64,000 nt of DNA. Origin: Geminicoccaceae bacterium. GTDB lineage: Bacteria; Pseudomonadota; Alphaproteobacteria; Geminicoccales; Geminicoccaceae. Location of the stretch: the NCBI GenBank assembly GCA_025062095.1, contig JANXAZ010000013.1, positions 1-64,000 of the forward strand, given 5' to 3'. The position numbers were made by a program, and so were the translations under genes. Below the pieces are notes generated by a model. The model was given only the letters and a program-made list of their open reading frames with translations. It did no database searches and was not told the origin of the DNA. Below, one piece after another: positions 1 to 7,609 of this stretch. Every line of letters starts with the position of its first letter. Position 1 is the stretch's first letter.

Positions 1-161
1 CTTCCGATCGCGACCTCCTCGGTGGAGCGCGGGCGCACGAGGGCCGCGGGCCGGACCGGCCCGAGCCCGCTCCAATCCGTGAGGTTGCGCGCGGGGATCG
101 CCTCGCCGACGAGAACCGTCCCCGGCCCGAGCCGCGCTTCGAGCGCCGCCTGGATGTCCAT
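1..161 (-). CDS. FAD-linked oxidase (GlcD/D-2-hydroxyacid dehydrogenase type), N-terminal part only
   Basis: The first 53 codons are seen; the gene runs off the left edge of the window. The peptide opens MDIQAALEARLG and reaches RPAALVRPRSTEEVA, which is the entry of the PCMH-type FAD-binding domain in bacterial FAD/FMN-dependent dehydrogenases such as glycolate oxidase GlcD or D-2-hydroxyglutarate dehydrogenase. Members oxidise 2-hydroxy acids and pass electrons to an acceptor; the substrate cannot be told from this fragment. The ATG is preceded on its own strand by a purine-rich AGGAAAGG. The FAD-contact and catalytic parts lie outside the window, so the family call rests on the N-terminal motif alone. 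Confidence 0.7.
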   Translation of the reverse strand, partial: MDIQAALEARLGPGTVLVGEAIPARNLTDWSGLGPVRPAALVRPRSTEEVAIG

Positions 162-599
162 GGCCTTTCCTTTCCCTGCTTCTCGGCGGAGGTCGAGCAC
201 GAAGCGGAAGCGGGGTCCAGGGACGCGGGCGTGTGCCGGCTCGGGCGCCCGAGCATGCCCGCTCGGCGCGCTCTTCGCCGACACCTCCTCTCGCGCAGGG
301 TCGGAACAGGGGCGGGTCGTTTCCCGGCCCCCCGGGGCGACGGGAGCGGCGGCTGCGTCTTCCTCGACGCCCGCGCGCATCCCACGGGCCGCCGGTTGCG
401 ACGCGCCGCGACGTCGCGTCGACCCCGCCGGGCCCGATCCGACCTCGCCGCACGGCTGTCCGCGCGCCACCGCCTCGGCCGAGGCGTCGCGCACCCTCGG
501 CGGGAGCGCGGCGGGTGCCGGCATCGGTTCCCGATCGCGGAGACGAGGCTTATATGAGAGGTCACTCATAAACCCCGCCCGAGTTCGGAGCGATTCGCG
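162..599. other. 438-bp spacer without a recognisable gene
   Basis: Frames are open on both strands but code only for Arg/Pro/Ala-rich peptides with no family resemblance, and they overlap one another. The right end (about 540-599) carries the control region of the RND operon, including a short inverted repeat. Nothing else is recognised. Confidence 0.5.
553..570. promoter_or_regulatory. Inverted repeat TATGAG-N6-CTCATA, likely repressor operator
   Basis: Perfect 6-bp arms with a 6-bp spacer, 30 bp before the start of the RND adaptor gene, in a locally AT-richer patch of a very GC-rich spacer. Drug-efflux RND operons are often controlled by TetR-family repressors that bind such short palindromes in the promoter. 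No tetR-like gene is adjacent inside the window; it could be elsewhere. This is an inference from position and symmetry. Confidence 0.45.
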
Positions 600-1595
600 A
601 TGCGCGCTCTCGCTTTTCTGCTCGCCGGCGTCCTGCTCGCGGCCGTACCCGCCGCGGCCGAGGTCTTCGTCGCCCAGCGGCGCACGATCGAGGACCGCAA
701 AGCGGTCTTCGCGACGGTCGAGAGCGTGCGCGAGGTCGAAGCGCGCGCGCGGATCTCGGGCACGCTTTCCAAGCTCCTCGTGCGCGAAGGCGACCGGGTG
801 GAGGCGGGGGCGCTTCTGGCCGAGGTCGAGGACAGAAAACTCGCCCTCGAGCTCACCGCGCTCGATGCCCGACTGGATGCGCTCGCCGCCCAACGCCGCC
901 AGGCGGCGCAAGACCTCGAACGCGCGCGCACGCTGCGCGCCCAGGGCGCGGTGCCGCAAGCGCGGCTCGACGAGGCGCAGGCCGCCTTCGACGTGATCGA
1001 AGCCCAGATCGCCGCGACCCGCGCCGAGCGCGCGGTGGTCGAAGAGCGCCGGCGCGAGGGTCGGGTGCTCGCCCCGCAAGCCGGCCGCGTCCTCGCCGTG
1101 CGGGGAACCGAGGGGTCGGTGGTGATGGCCGGGGAAACCGTCGCCCGGCTGGCGACGCGCACCTACGTCCTGCGCTTGCGCCTTCCCGAGCGCCACGCGC
1201 GGTTCATGCGCGCGGGCGATCCGGTGGAGGTCGGCGCCCGCGGCCTCGCCGAACGTCCCGAGGCGGTGCTCGGAACCGGAAGGCTCGTGCTCGTCTACCC
1301 CGAACTCGAGAACGGCCAGGTCGTCGCCGACGCCGAAGTCGAAGGGCTCGGCGATTTCTTCGTGGGCGAGCGGGTGCGCGTGACCATCGCCGCCGACCGC
1401 CGCGAGGCCGTTCTCGTTCCCCTCCGCTTCGTTCGCCGCGCACCGGGCGTCGATCTCGTGCGCCTGGAAAGCGGCCTCGAGGTGCCGGTCCAGCGCGGTC
1501 CCGTGCGCCTCGTCGACGGCGAGCCGATGGTCGAGATCCTGAGCGGCGTCGTTCCCGGTGACCGGCTCGTGCCGCCCGGAGGAGCCGGACGATGA
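600..1595 (+). CDS. RND efflux periplasmic adaptor (membrane fusion protein)
   Basis: A 331-aa protein with an N-terminal Sec-type signal peptide (hydrophobic stretch about residues 3-20 ending in AAA|E) and the usual HlyD/AcrA layout: a biotinyl-lipoyl-like half (IRISGTL-type segment, about 50-80), an alpha-helical hairpin (about 85-145, heptad-like, Glu/Arg/Ala-rich), the second lipoyl half (VLAPQAGRVLAVRGTEGS, about 158-175), then the beta-barrel and membrane-proximal domains. There is no lipobox cysteine, so it is probably not lipidated. Adaptors bridge the inner-membrane RND pump to an outer-membrane channel. The ATG has a GGAG nine bases upstream, and the stop overlaps the start of the pump gene (ATGA), so the two are translationally coupled. 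No TolC-type gene is nearby. Confidence 0.88.
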   Translation: MRALAFLLAGVLLAAVPAAAEVFVAQRRTIEDRKAVFATVESVREVEARARISGTLSKLLVREGDRVEAGALLAEVEDRKLALELTALDARLDALAAQRRQAAQDLERARTLRAQGAVPQARLDEAQAAFDVIEAQIAATRAERAVVEERRREGRVLAPQAGRVLAVRGTEGSVVMAGETVARLATRTYVLRLRLPERHARFMRAGDPVEVGARGLAERPEAVLGTGRLVLVYPELENGQVVADAEVEGLGDFFVGERVRVTIAADRREAVLVPLRFVRRAPGVDLVRLESGLEVPVQRGPVRLVDGEPMVEILSGVVPGDRLVPPGGAGR

Positions 1596-4500
1596 ACCTC
1601 GGCATCTCCGGGTCTCTCGCGCGGACCTTCGTCCGCTCCCCGCTCACCCCTCTTCTGCTGCTCGCCGCGCTCGCGGTGGGTCTGATCGCGCTTTTCGCTC
1701 TGCCCCGCGAAGAAGAGCCGCAGATCTCGGTGCCGATGGTCGACGTCTACGTCCGCGCGGACGGACTTTCGGCGGCCGATGCGGTCGAACTCGTCACGCG
1801 GCCCTTGGAGCAGATCCTCGAGGGCATCCCCGGGGTCGAGCACGTCTACAGCCGCACGGAAGACGACCAGGTCCTCGCGACCGCGCGGTTTTTCGTGGGC
1901 ACCGACGCCGACGATGCGATCTTGCGCGTGCACGAGAAGCTGCGCGCGAATTGGGACCGCATTCCCTTGGGCATCCCCGAGCCCCTGGTGGTGGGCCGCG
2001 GCATCGACGACGTGGCCGTCGCCGTCGTCACGCTCCATCCCACGGGCGAGGCGATCGGTCGCGTCGACGACAGCGCGCTCTTCGAACTCGCCGACCGCCT
2101 CCTTTCCGAGCTCGTCAAGATCGACGAGGTCGGCCTCACCTACATCGTCGGCGGCCGCCCCGCCGAGATCCGCATCGAGCCCGATCCCGAGCGCTTGGCC
2201 CTGCACGGGATCACCTTGAACCAGCTCGTCGACAAGATCGAGGGCGCCAACCGCTCCTTCGCCGCGGGCGGCATGCGCAAGGACGGCAAGAGCCTGTCGG
2301 TGCAGGTCGGGGCGACCTTGCAGACCGTTCCGGAGATCGCCCTTCTCGTCCTGCGCGCCCGCGACGGTCGTCCGGTGTATCTCGGCGACGTCGCCAGCGT
2401 CTCCGTCCTGCCGCGACCGGAAGAGAGCCGCGTCTGGCGCCTCGTGCGCGGTCCCGGAGGCGAATTCGTGCGCGCGCCCGCGGTCTCGGTGGCGGTCGCC
2501 AAGCGGCCGGGGGCGAACGCCGTCACGATCACCCGCGCGGTCGCCCAGCGCCTGGAAGAGCTGCGCGGCACGCTTCTTCCCGCCGGGATCGAGGCGACCA
2601 TCACCCGCGACTACGGGCGGACGGCGACCGAGAAGTCGGACGAGCTGCTCTTCCACCTCTTTCTCGCCACCGTCTCGATCGTCGGCCTCGTCTGGCTCGC
2701 GATCGGTTGGCGCGCGGCGGTGGTGACCGCGATCGTCATTCCCACCACCATTCTGCTCACGCTTTTCGGGGCCTGGGCGCTCGGTTACACACTCAACCGG
2801 GTCTCTCTTTTCGCGCTCATCTTCGCGATCGGCATCCTCGTCGACGACGCCATCGTGGTGGTCGAGAACATCGACCGCCACTGGGCGATGAACGACGGCC
2901 GCGACCGGATCCGAGCGGCGATCGAAGCGGTGGCCGAGGTCGGCAATCCGACGATCGTCGCCACCCTCACCGTGATCGTGGCTTTGCTGCCGATGCTCTT
3001 CGTTTCCGGGCTCATGGGTCCTTACATGGGACCGATCCCGGCCGTGGCTTCGACCGCGATGCTCTTTTCCTATTTCGTCGCGGTGATGCTCACGCCCTGG
3101 CTCATGGTGAAGCTCGGCGCGGGGCACCCGGCGCACGGCGAAGGCGCGCTCGCCCGCGTCTATCGCGCGCTCGCGGGGCCGATCGTGCGCCGGCGCTGGG
3201 CCTCTTGGCTGTTCCTGCTCCTCGTCGGAGCGGCGACCATGGGCAGCTTCGCTCTCTTCGCGACCCGACACGTCACCGTCAAGCTCCTGCCCTTCGACAA
3301 CAAGTCCGAGCTCATGGTGCTGTTGGATCTCCAGAAGGGTGCCAGCCTCGAAGACACCGAGCGCGCGCTGTTCCTCCTCGCCGAGCGGCTGCGAGAGATC
3401 CCCGAGGTCGTGGCGATGAATCTGCATGCCGGGACCGCGGCTCCCTTCAACTTCAACGGCCTGGTCCGCCATTATTTCGCGCGGCGCTCGCCCGAGCTCG
3501 GCGATCTCGACATCCAGCTCGCTCCGCGCCACGAGCGGATGCGAGAAAGCCACGACGTCGCGCTCGCCGTGCGCGAGCTGTTGCGCCGCGTGCCGCTGCC
3601 CGCAGGCGCCCGGCTCAAGGTCGTGGAAGTGCCGCCCGGCCCGCCCGTGCTCGCCACGCTCATCGCCGAGATCTACGGGCCCGATGCCGCGACGCGCGAA
3701 GCGACGGCACGCACGATCCGCTCCGTGTTCGAAAGCGTCCCCTTCCTCGTCGACCTCGACGATACCATCCGCGACCCGGGCACGCGGTTGCGCATCCGCC
3801 TGCTCCCGGACGAGCTCGAATTCCACGGCGTCGAGGAAGAGGCGGTGCACGATACGCTCGCGGCGCTTTTGCGCGGGCTCCAGGTCGGCTGGTCGCACCG
3901 CGGCGCCGGGCGCAATCCGCTCGCCATCACGCTGCGCCTCTCCAAAGAAGCGCGGCTGCCTTCCGAGCGCCTCCTCGCCACCCCGGTCCCGGGCCGGCAC
4001 GGCTTCGTCGAGCTCGGCGATCTCGTCGAGATCCGGGAAGAGCCGGCGTCGCGGCCGATCTGGCGGCGCAACGGACGGACGATGGAGATGGTGACGGCCG
4101 AACTCGCCGGTGCCTTCGAGGCCCCGATCTACGGGATGCTCGCGGTCATGGACGGGCTCGCGCGGCTCCCCGATCCGCCCGAGATCCGCTTCGCGGCTCA
4201 ACCAATGGACGAAAGCCGTCCGGCCCTTCTCTGGGAAGGGGAATGGGAGATCACCCGCATCACCTTCCGCGACATGGGTCTCGCTTTCGCCGTGGCCCTT
4301 CTCGCCATCTATCTTCTCGTCGTGGGCCAGTTCGGCAGCTTCAAACTGCCCTTCGTGGTGTTGCTGCCCGTGCCTTTGGCGCTTTTGGGCGTCGTGCTCG
4401 GGCACGCCGCGCTCGGTGCGGCCTTCACCGCTCCTTCGATGATCGGCTTCATCGCGCTCGCCGGGATCATCGTGCGCAACTCGATCCTGCTCGTGGACTT

Positions 4501-4735
4501 CGTCCGCCACACCCCGCGCGCGGGTCGGCCTTTCCACGAAATCGCGCTCGGCGCCGGAGCCGTGCGCATCAAGCCGATCGCCCTCACCGCCGGGGCGGCG
4601 ATGATCGGCGCCGCCTTCATTTTCCCGGATCCGATCTTCAGGGGCCTGGCGACGTCGCTCTTCTTCGGCCTCCTCTCGAGCACCGTGCTCACGGTGGTCG
4701 CCGTTCCGGCGGTCTACCGGATCTTCCGCGGCTGA
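1592..4735 (+). CDS. RND family efflux pump, inner-membrane permease
   Basis: A 1047-aa protein of typical RND length (about 1000-1050) with TM1 near the N-terminus, a large periplasmic loop, a bundle of TM helices in the middle, a second loop and a C-terminal TM bundle. The proton-relay aspartates are present in TM4 (IGILVDDAIVVVENI), which marks the HAE/AcrB-type superfamily. It uses the proton gradient to expel substrates together with the adaptor encoded just upstream, with which it overlaps by 4 bp. The substrate cannot be deduced: the heavy-metal (CzcA) signature was not evident, and the organisation (adaptor then pump, no outer-membrane gene) is common for hydrophobic-compound pumps. 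The operator-like palindrome upstream of the adaptor suggests repressor control of both genes. Confidence 0.93.
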   Translation: MNLGISGSLARTFVRSPLTPLLLLAALAVGLIALFALPREEEPQISVPMVDVYVRADGLSAADAVELVTRPLEQILEGIPGVEHVYSRTEDDQVLATARFFVGTDADDAILRVHEKLRANWDRIPLGIPEPLVVGRGIDDVAVAVVTLHPTGEAIGRVDDSALFELADRLLSELVKIDEVGLTYIVGGRPAEIRIEPDPERLALHGITLNQLVDKIEGANRSFAAGGMRKDGKSLSVQVGATLQTVPEIALLVLRARDGRPVYLGDVASVSVLPRPEESRVWRLVRGPGGEFVRAPAVSVAVAKRPGANAVTITRAVAQRLEELRGTLLPAGIEATITRDYGRTATEKSDELLFHLFLATVSIVGLVWLAIGWRAAVVTAIVIPTTILLTLFGAWALGYTLNRVSLFALIFAIGILVDDAIVVVENIDRHWAMNDGRDRIRAAIEAVAEVGNPTIVATLTVIVALLPMLFVSGLMGPYMGPIPAVASTAMLFSYFVAVMLTPWLMVKLGAGHPAHGEGALARVYRALAGPIVRRRWASWLFLLLVGAATMGSFALFATRHVTVKLLPFDNKSELMVLLDLQKGASLEDTERALFLLAERLREIPEVVAMNLHAGTAAPFNFNGLVRHYFARRSPELGDLDIQLAPRHERMRESHDVALAVRELLRRVPLPAGARLKVVEVPPGPPVLATLIAEIYGPDAATREATARTIRSVFESVPFLVDLDDTIRDPGTRLRIRLLPDELEFHGVEEEAVHDTLAALLRGLQVGWSHRGAGRNPLAITLRLSKEARLPSERLLATPVPGRHGFVELGDLVEIREEPASRPIWRRNGRTMEMVTAELAGAFEAPIYGMLAVMDGLARLPDPPEIRFAAQPMDESRPALLWEGEWEITRITFRDMGLAFAVALLAIYLLVVGQFGSFKLPFVVLLPVPLALLGVVLGHAALGAAFTAPSMIGFIALAGIIVRNSILLVDFVRHTPRAGRPFHEIALGAGAVRIKPIALTAGAAMIGAAFIFPDPIFRGLATSLFFGLLSSTVLTVVAVPAVYRIFRG

Positions 4736-4864
4736 GCCCGGTCGCCGGCACTCGGGTGCGACGCGGTTACGCAGCCACGGTCCCGGTGGAGAGCGATACA
4801 TTAGCGAAAAATCAACTAATCCCGCGCAACGAGCGGGTCGCGTCGAAACGAGGGGATCGGGACG

Positions 4865-6178
4865 ATGGGAACCGCCGCGATCGGCAGGAGGGGGTTCACC
4901 GCGCTCTTGGGCGCGGGGCTCGCGCTCGGTGCGGCCGTGCCGCGCTCCGAAGCGACGACCGTGGTCCGTACGACCGCGCGGATCGTCGTCGTGGGTGGGG
5001 GCGCGGCGGGCACGACGATGGCCAACCGGCTCGCCCGGCGGCTCGAAGGTGCCGCGATCACGGTCGTCGATCCGCGCCGCGAGCATCTTTACCAGCCGGG
5101 CTACTCCTTGGTCGCGGCGGGGCTCAAGCCGGCCGCTTATGTGATCGACGGCCGCACCCGCGATTGGCTGCCGGCCGGCGTGCGCCTCGTCGAAGAGGAA
5201 GCGGCGGAGATCGATCCCGAGGCGCGGCGGGTGACCACGCGCAGCGGCACGCGGTTGGAGTACGACTTTCTGATCGTGGCCACCGGCCTCGAACTGGACT
5301 GGAGCGCGATCGAAGGCTTCTCCCTCGACCTCGTGGGCAAAAACGGCATCGGCGCGCTCTACGCGGGGCCGGAGTTCGCCGAGCGCACGGCGCGGGCGGT
5401 GCGCGGCTTCGCGGAGAAGGGCGGGGTCGCGGTTTTCACGCGACCGAACACCGAGATGAAATGTGCCGGTGCGCCGATCAAACACACCTTCATCGTCGAG
5501 GACATCGTCGCGACCGCCGGCAATCGGAAGAAAAGCGAGATCGTTTATTGCTCGAACAGCAAGGTCCTCTTCTCGGTGCCGATCGTCTCCGAGCGGGTGC
5601 GCATGCTGTTCCACGAGCGCGGCATCCAGATACGCTACGAACACGTGTTGCGGGCGATCGATCCGGTGCGCCGAATCGCGACGTTCGCGACGCCGGAGGG
5701 CACGAAAGAAATCGGCTACGATTACATCCACGTCGTCCCGCCCATGCGCGCACCCGAGGTGGTGCGCAACTCGCCCCTTCCCTGGGCCGAGCGGTGGAAG
5801 GGCCAATACTGGGTCGAGGTCGATCAGAAGACCTTGCGCCACCGTCGCTATCCCGAGGTGTTCGCGCTCGGCGACGTGGCGGGGGTCCCCAAGGGCAAGA
5901 CCGCGGCTTCCGTCAAATGGCAGGCGCCGGTCGTCGAAGACCAGCTCGTGTCGCAGATCCAGGGGCGCGAAGGGACCGAGACCTACAACGGCTACACCTC
6001 CTGCCCGCTCATCACCCGCATCGGTCGGGCGATGCTGATCGAATTCGATTACAACGACAACCTCCTGCCCAGCTTCCCGGGCGTGATCGCTCCGCTCGAG
6101 GAGCTCTGGATCACCTGGCTCATGAAAGAGATCGCCTTGAAACCCACGTACAACGCGATGTTGCGCGGGCTCGCGTGA
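4865..6178 (+). CDS. sqr: Sulfide:quinone oxidoreductase, type II, with Tat-like leader
   Basis: A 437-aa flavoprotein of the two-dinucleotide-binding-domain family. The FAD-binding GxGxxG is at about residues 42-47 (VVGGGAAGT) and a second FAD segment, YPEVFALGDVAG, lies near residues 333-344. The two redox-active cysteines sit at C200 (KCAGAPIKH) and C380 (YTSCPLIT), matching in position and surroundings the active pair of mitochondrial-type (type II) SQR. The C-terminal amphipathic region (WITWLMKEIALKP) would bind the membrane. SQR oxidises sulfide to persulfide/polysulfide and reduces quinone. Unusually for this group there is an N-terminal GRRGFTALLGAGLALG stretch resembling a Tat signal peptide, suggesting export as a folded flavoprotein. 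The next gene, 13 bp downstream, encodes a small membrane protein and is probably in the same operon. Confidence 0.88.
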   Translation: MGTAAIGRRGFTALLGAGLALGAAVPRSEATTVVRTTARIVVVGGGAAGTTMANRLARRLEGAAITVVDPRREHLYQPGYSLVAAGLKPAAYVIDGRTRDWLPAGVRLVEEEAAEIDPEARRVTTRSGTRLEYDFLIVATGLELDWSAIEGFSLDLVGKNGIGALYAGPEFAERTARAVRGFAEKGGVAVFTRPNTEMKCAGAPIKHTFIVEDIVATAGNRKKSEIVYCSNSKVLFSVPIVSERVRMLFHERGIQIRYEHVLRAIDPVRRIATFATPEGTKEIGYDYIHVVPPMRAPEVVRNSPLPWAERWKGQYWVEVDQKTLRHRRYPEVFALGDVAGVPKGKTAASVKWQAPVVEDQLVSQIQGREGTETYNGYTSCPLITRIGRAMLIEFDYNDNLLPSFPGVIAPLEELWITWLMKEIALKPTYNAMLRGLA

Positions 6179-6191
6179 GGGGAGCCGGGCG

Positions 6192-6614
6192 ATGAAAGAA
6201 CTGTCGCTTTCGACCTTGATCGCGGTGTTCGAGGAGATGTTCGGCCGCGAACTCTTCTGGGGTCTGGTGGCGGCGGCGGTGCTCGTCACGGGTCTGTTCA
6301 TCGCCGTGCTCGTCCGCGAGCACGCATTGGAGTCGCGACGCTTCCTGCGCGCCGAGATCACCGCCCCCCTCGGAGCGGGGGCGGCGGTGGCCTTTTTGTT
6401 CTGGATCACGAACTCGAGCCCCGCGCACATCGGCGGCCCGATCGACTGGGTGATCCTCGCTCTGGTCGCGGTATTCGGAGGCGGCGGGCTCGCGATGGCG
6501 AGCTACGTGGTCATGGGGCTCGTATCGTGGCGCCGGTCCGAGCCCCAGAAGCGTGTGCGAAGCGCGTCGGAGGTGGGTGAACGTCGGGCCGCGGCGCTCC
6601 AGGAAGCGGCGTGA
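6192..6614 (+). CDS. Small inner-membrane protein next to sqr (DUF5368-like)
   Basis: A 140-aa protein with three predicted membrane segments (about residues 22-42, 58-75 and 84-108) and a basic, cytosolic-type C-terminal tail. The start MKELSLSTLIAVFEEMFGR and the segment IGGPIDW resemble a family of unknown function common in alphaproteobacteria (recalled as DUF5368; not verified). It follows sqr by 13 bp on the same strand, so a role in anchoring or electron transfer for the exported SQR is a reasonable guess, but no catalytic or cofactor-binding motif is visible. Confidence 0.72.
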   Translation: MKELSLSTLIAVFEEMFGRELFWGLVAAAVLVTGLFIAVLVREHALESRRFLRAEITAPLGAGAAVAFLFWITNSSPAHIGGPIDWVILALVAVFGGGGLAMASYVVMGLVSWRRSEPQKRVRSASEVGERRAAALQEAA

Positions 6615-7255
6615 CCGCCGCGCGGCCCGCGATGCGCCGTGCCCGGTCGGAACGGCGACCGCGCGCGATCGGACCCGAGGCTCTCGGCTGCGGCCGTCGG
6701 GCGGACTTCCGCGGGGATCCGAGAGCGCGCTTTCGTCGGCGCGCGAACGGCGCGGCCCGTCCTCGAGAACTCCGAGCGGCGCGGTCTCCGCTCCGGCTCG
6801 CTCGGTTCGGTCGGCGGCGCGGCCGCACGCGGCCTCTTTCGCGCTGCGCCCGGCTGCGCGTCGCGACGGGCAGGACGCGGCTCGTCGCCGCTCGATCGCT
6901 CCTCGTCGCGACGGCCCCCGCGCGTCGGGCTTCGCCGCGGCCCGTCGCGATCCGGTCTCGAACACGTGCTCGCCTCCCGCGCGGGACCGACCGGCGCGGG
7001 TCTCGAAACGGTCGACGATGCTCCGGAGGGCCGACGTGCCCCCGCGGCTCGTCCCGCACCGGGCAGGTCGTCGTCCGACCGCAGCGCGAAAGCGGGCAGC
7101 CGCCCGCGCCCTTCGCGCGTGCAGGCTCCTTCGTTCGGCGTATGGAGGCGTGCCCCGGAGGCTGCGCCCGGCTCCCGCGGCGAGCGATTGACTCGACCGC
7201 GTGAACATCTCAGCAACATCATGATGGCTGGGAGGCGGTCGGGAGACGCGTACGG
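6615..7255. other. 641-bp spacer without a recognisable gene
   Basis: Very GC-rich, with overlapping open frames on both strands that give only Arg/Pro/Ala-rich peptides. No promoter, terminator or RNA gene is recognised; the last 25 bp hold the purine-rich ribosome-binding region of the following gene. Confidence 0.5.
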
Positions 7256-7477
7256 ATGAGGTCGTTCGACTATTACATCGTCGTTGAACATCCAGAGCTC
7301 GGGAAGGTTCGTACGATCCGGGGTGCTACCGCCGAAGAAGTCGAACAAAAAGCTCGCGCCCAAACGATCGCTCGGGACGAGCAATATGCGCGCAAGCTGG
7401 AGGCGGCCGCACGGCAGGCGAAGCGACAAGAGACCGAACGCTCCAAGGCGAAGGCCCGCGAACCGACGCGTGATTAG
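7256..7477 (+). CDS. N-terminal fragment of Mrr-type restriction endonuclease, ended by in-frame TAG
   Basis: A 73-aa frame, MRSFDYYIVVEHPELGKVR followed by a Lys/Arg/Glu-rich helical stretch. This is the usual N-terminus of about 550-aa restriction-endonuclease proteins in which a short beta domain and a charged coiled region precede a segment ending in LENIL...IDDTID. The frame stops at TAG (7475-7477), yet the very next codons in the same frame read AGARNRLENILRETSAIDDTID, the expected continuation. The two pieces therefore look like one gene broken by a single amber codon. The start is supported by GGGAG ten bases upstream of the ATG. On its own the fragment would have no enzymatic activity. 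Confidence 0.6.
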   Translation: MRSFDYYIVVEHPELGKVRTIRGATAEEVEQKARAQTIARDEQYARKLEAAARQAKRQETERSKAKAREPTRD

Positions 7478-7609
7478 GCAGGAGCACGCAACCGGCTCGA
7501 GAACATTCTCCGAGAAACATCGGCGATCGACGATACGATCGATCGGGATGCGCTGCTCGATCGGCGCAGCTTCGACGAACCCGAGCCGGAACCGCCTCCC
7601 GGTCCGGTC

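Noticed and set aside
1295-6430. Very long open frame on the minus strand (about 1700 codons)
   Set aside because: Antisense to the RND adaptor, RND pump and SQR genes; the peptide is Arg/Asp/Gly-rich and has no family resemblance, as expected of an open frame in GC-rich DNA.
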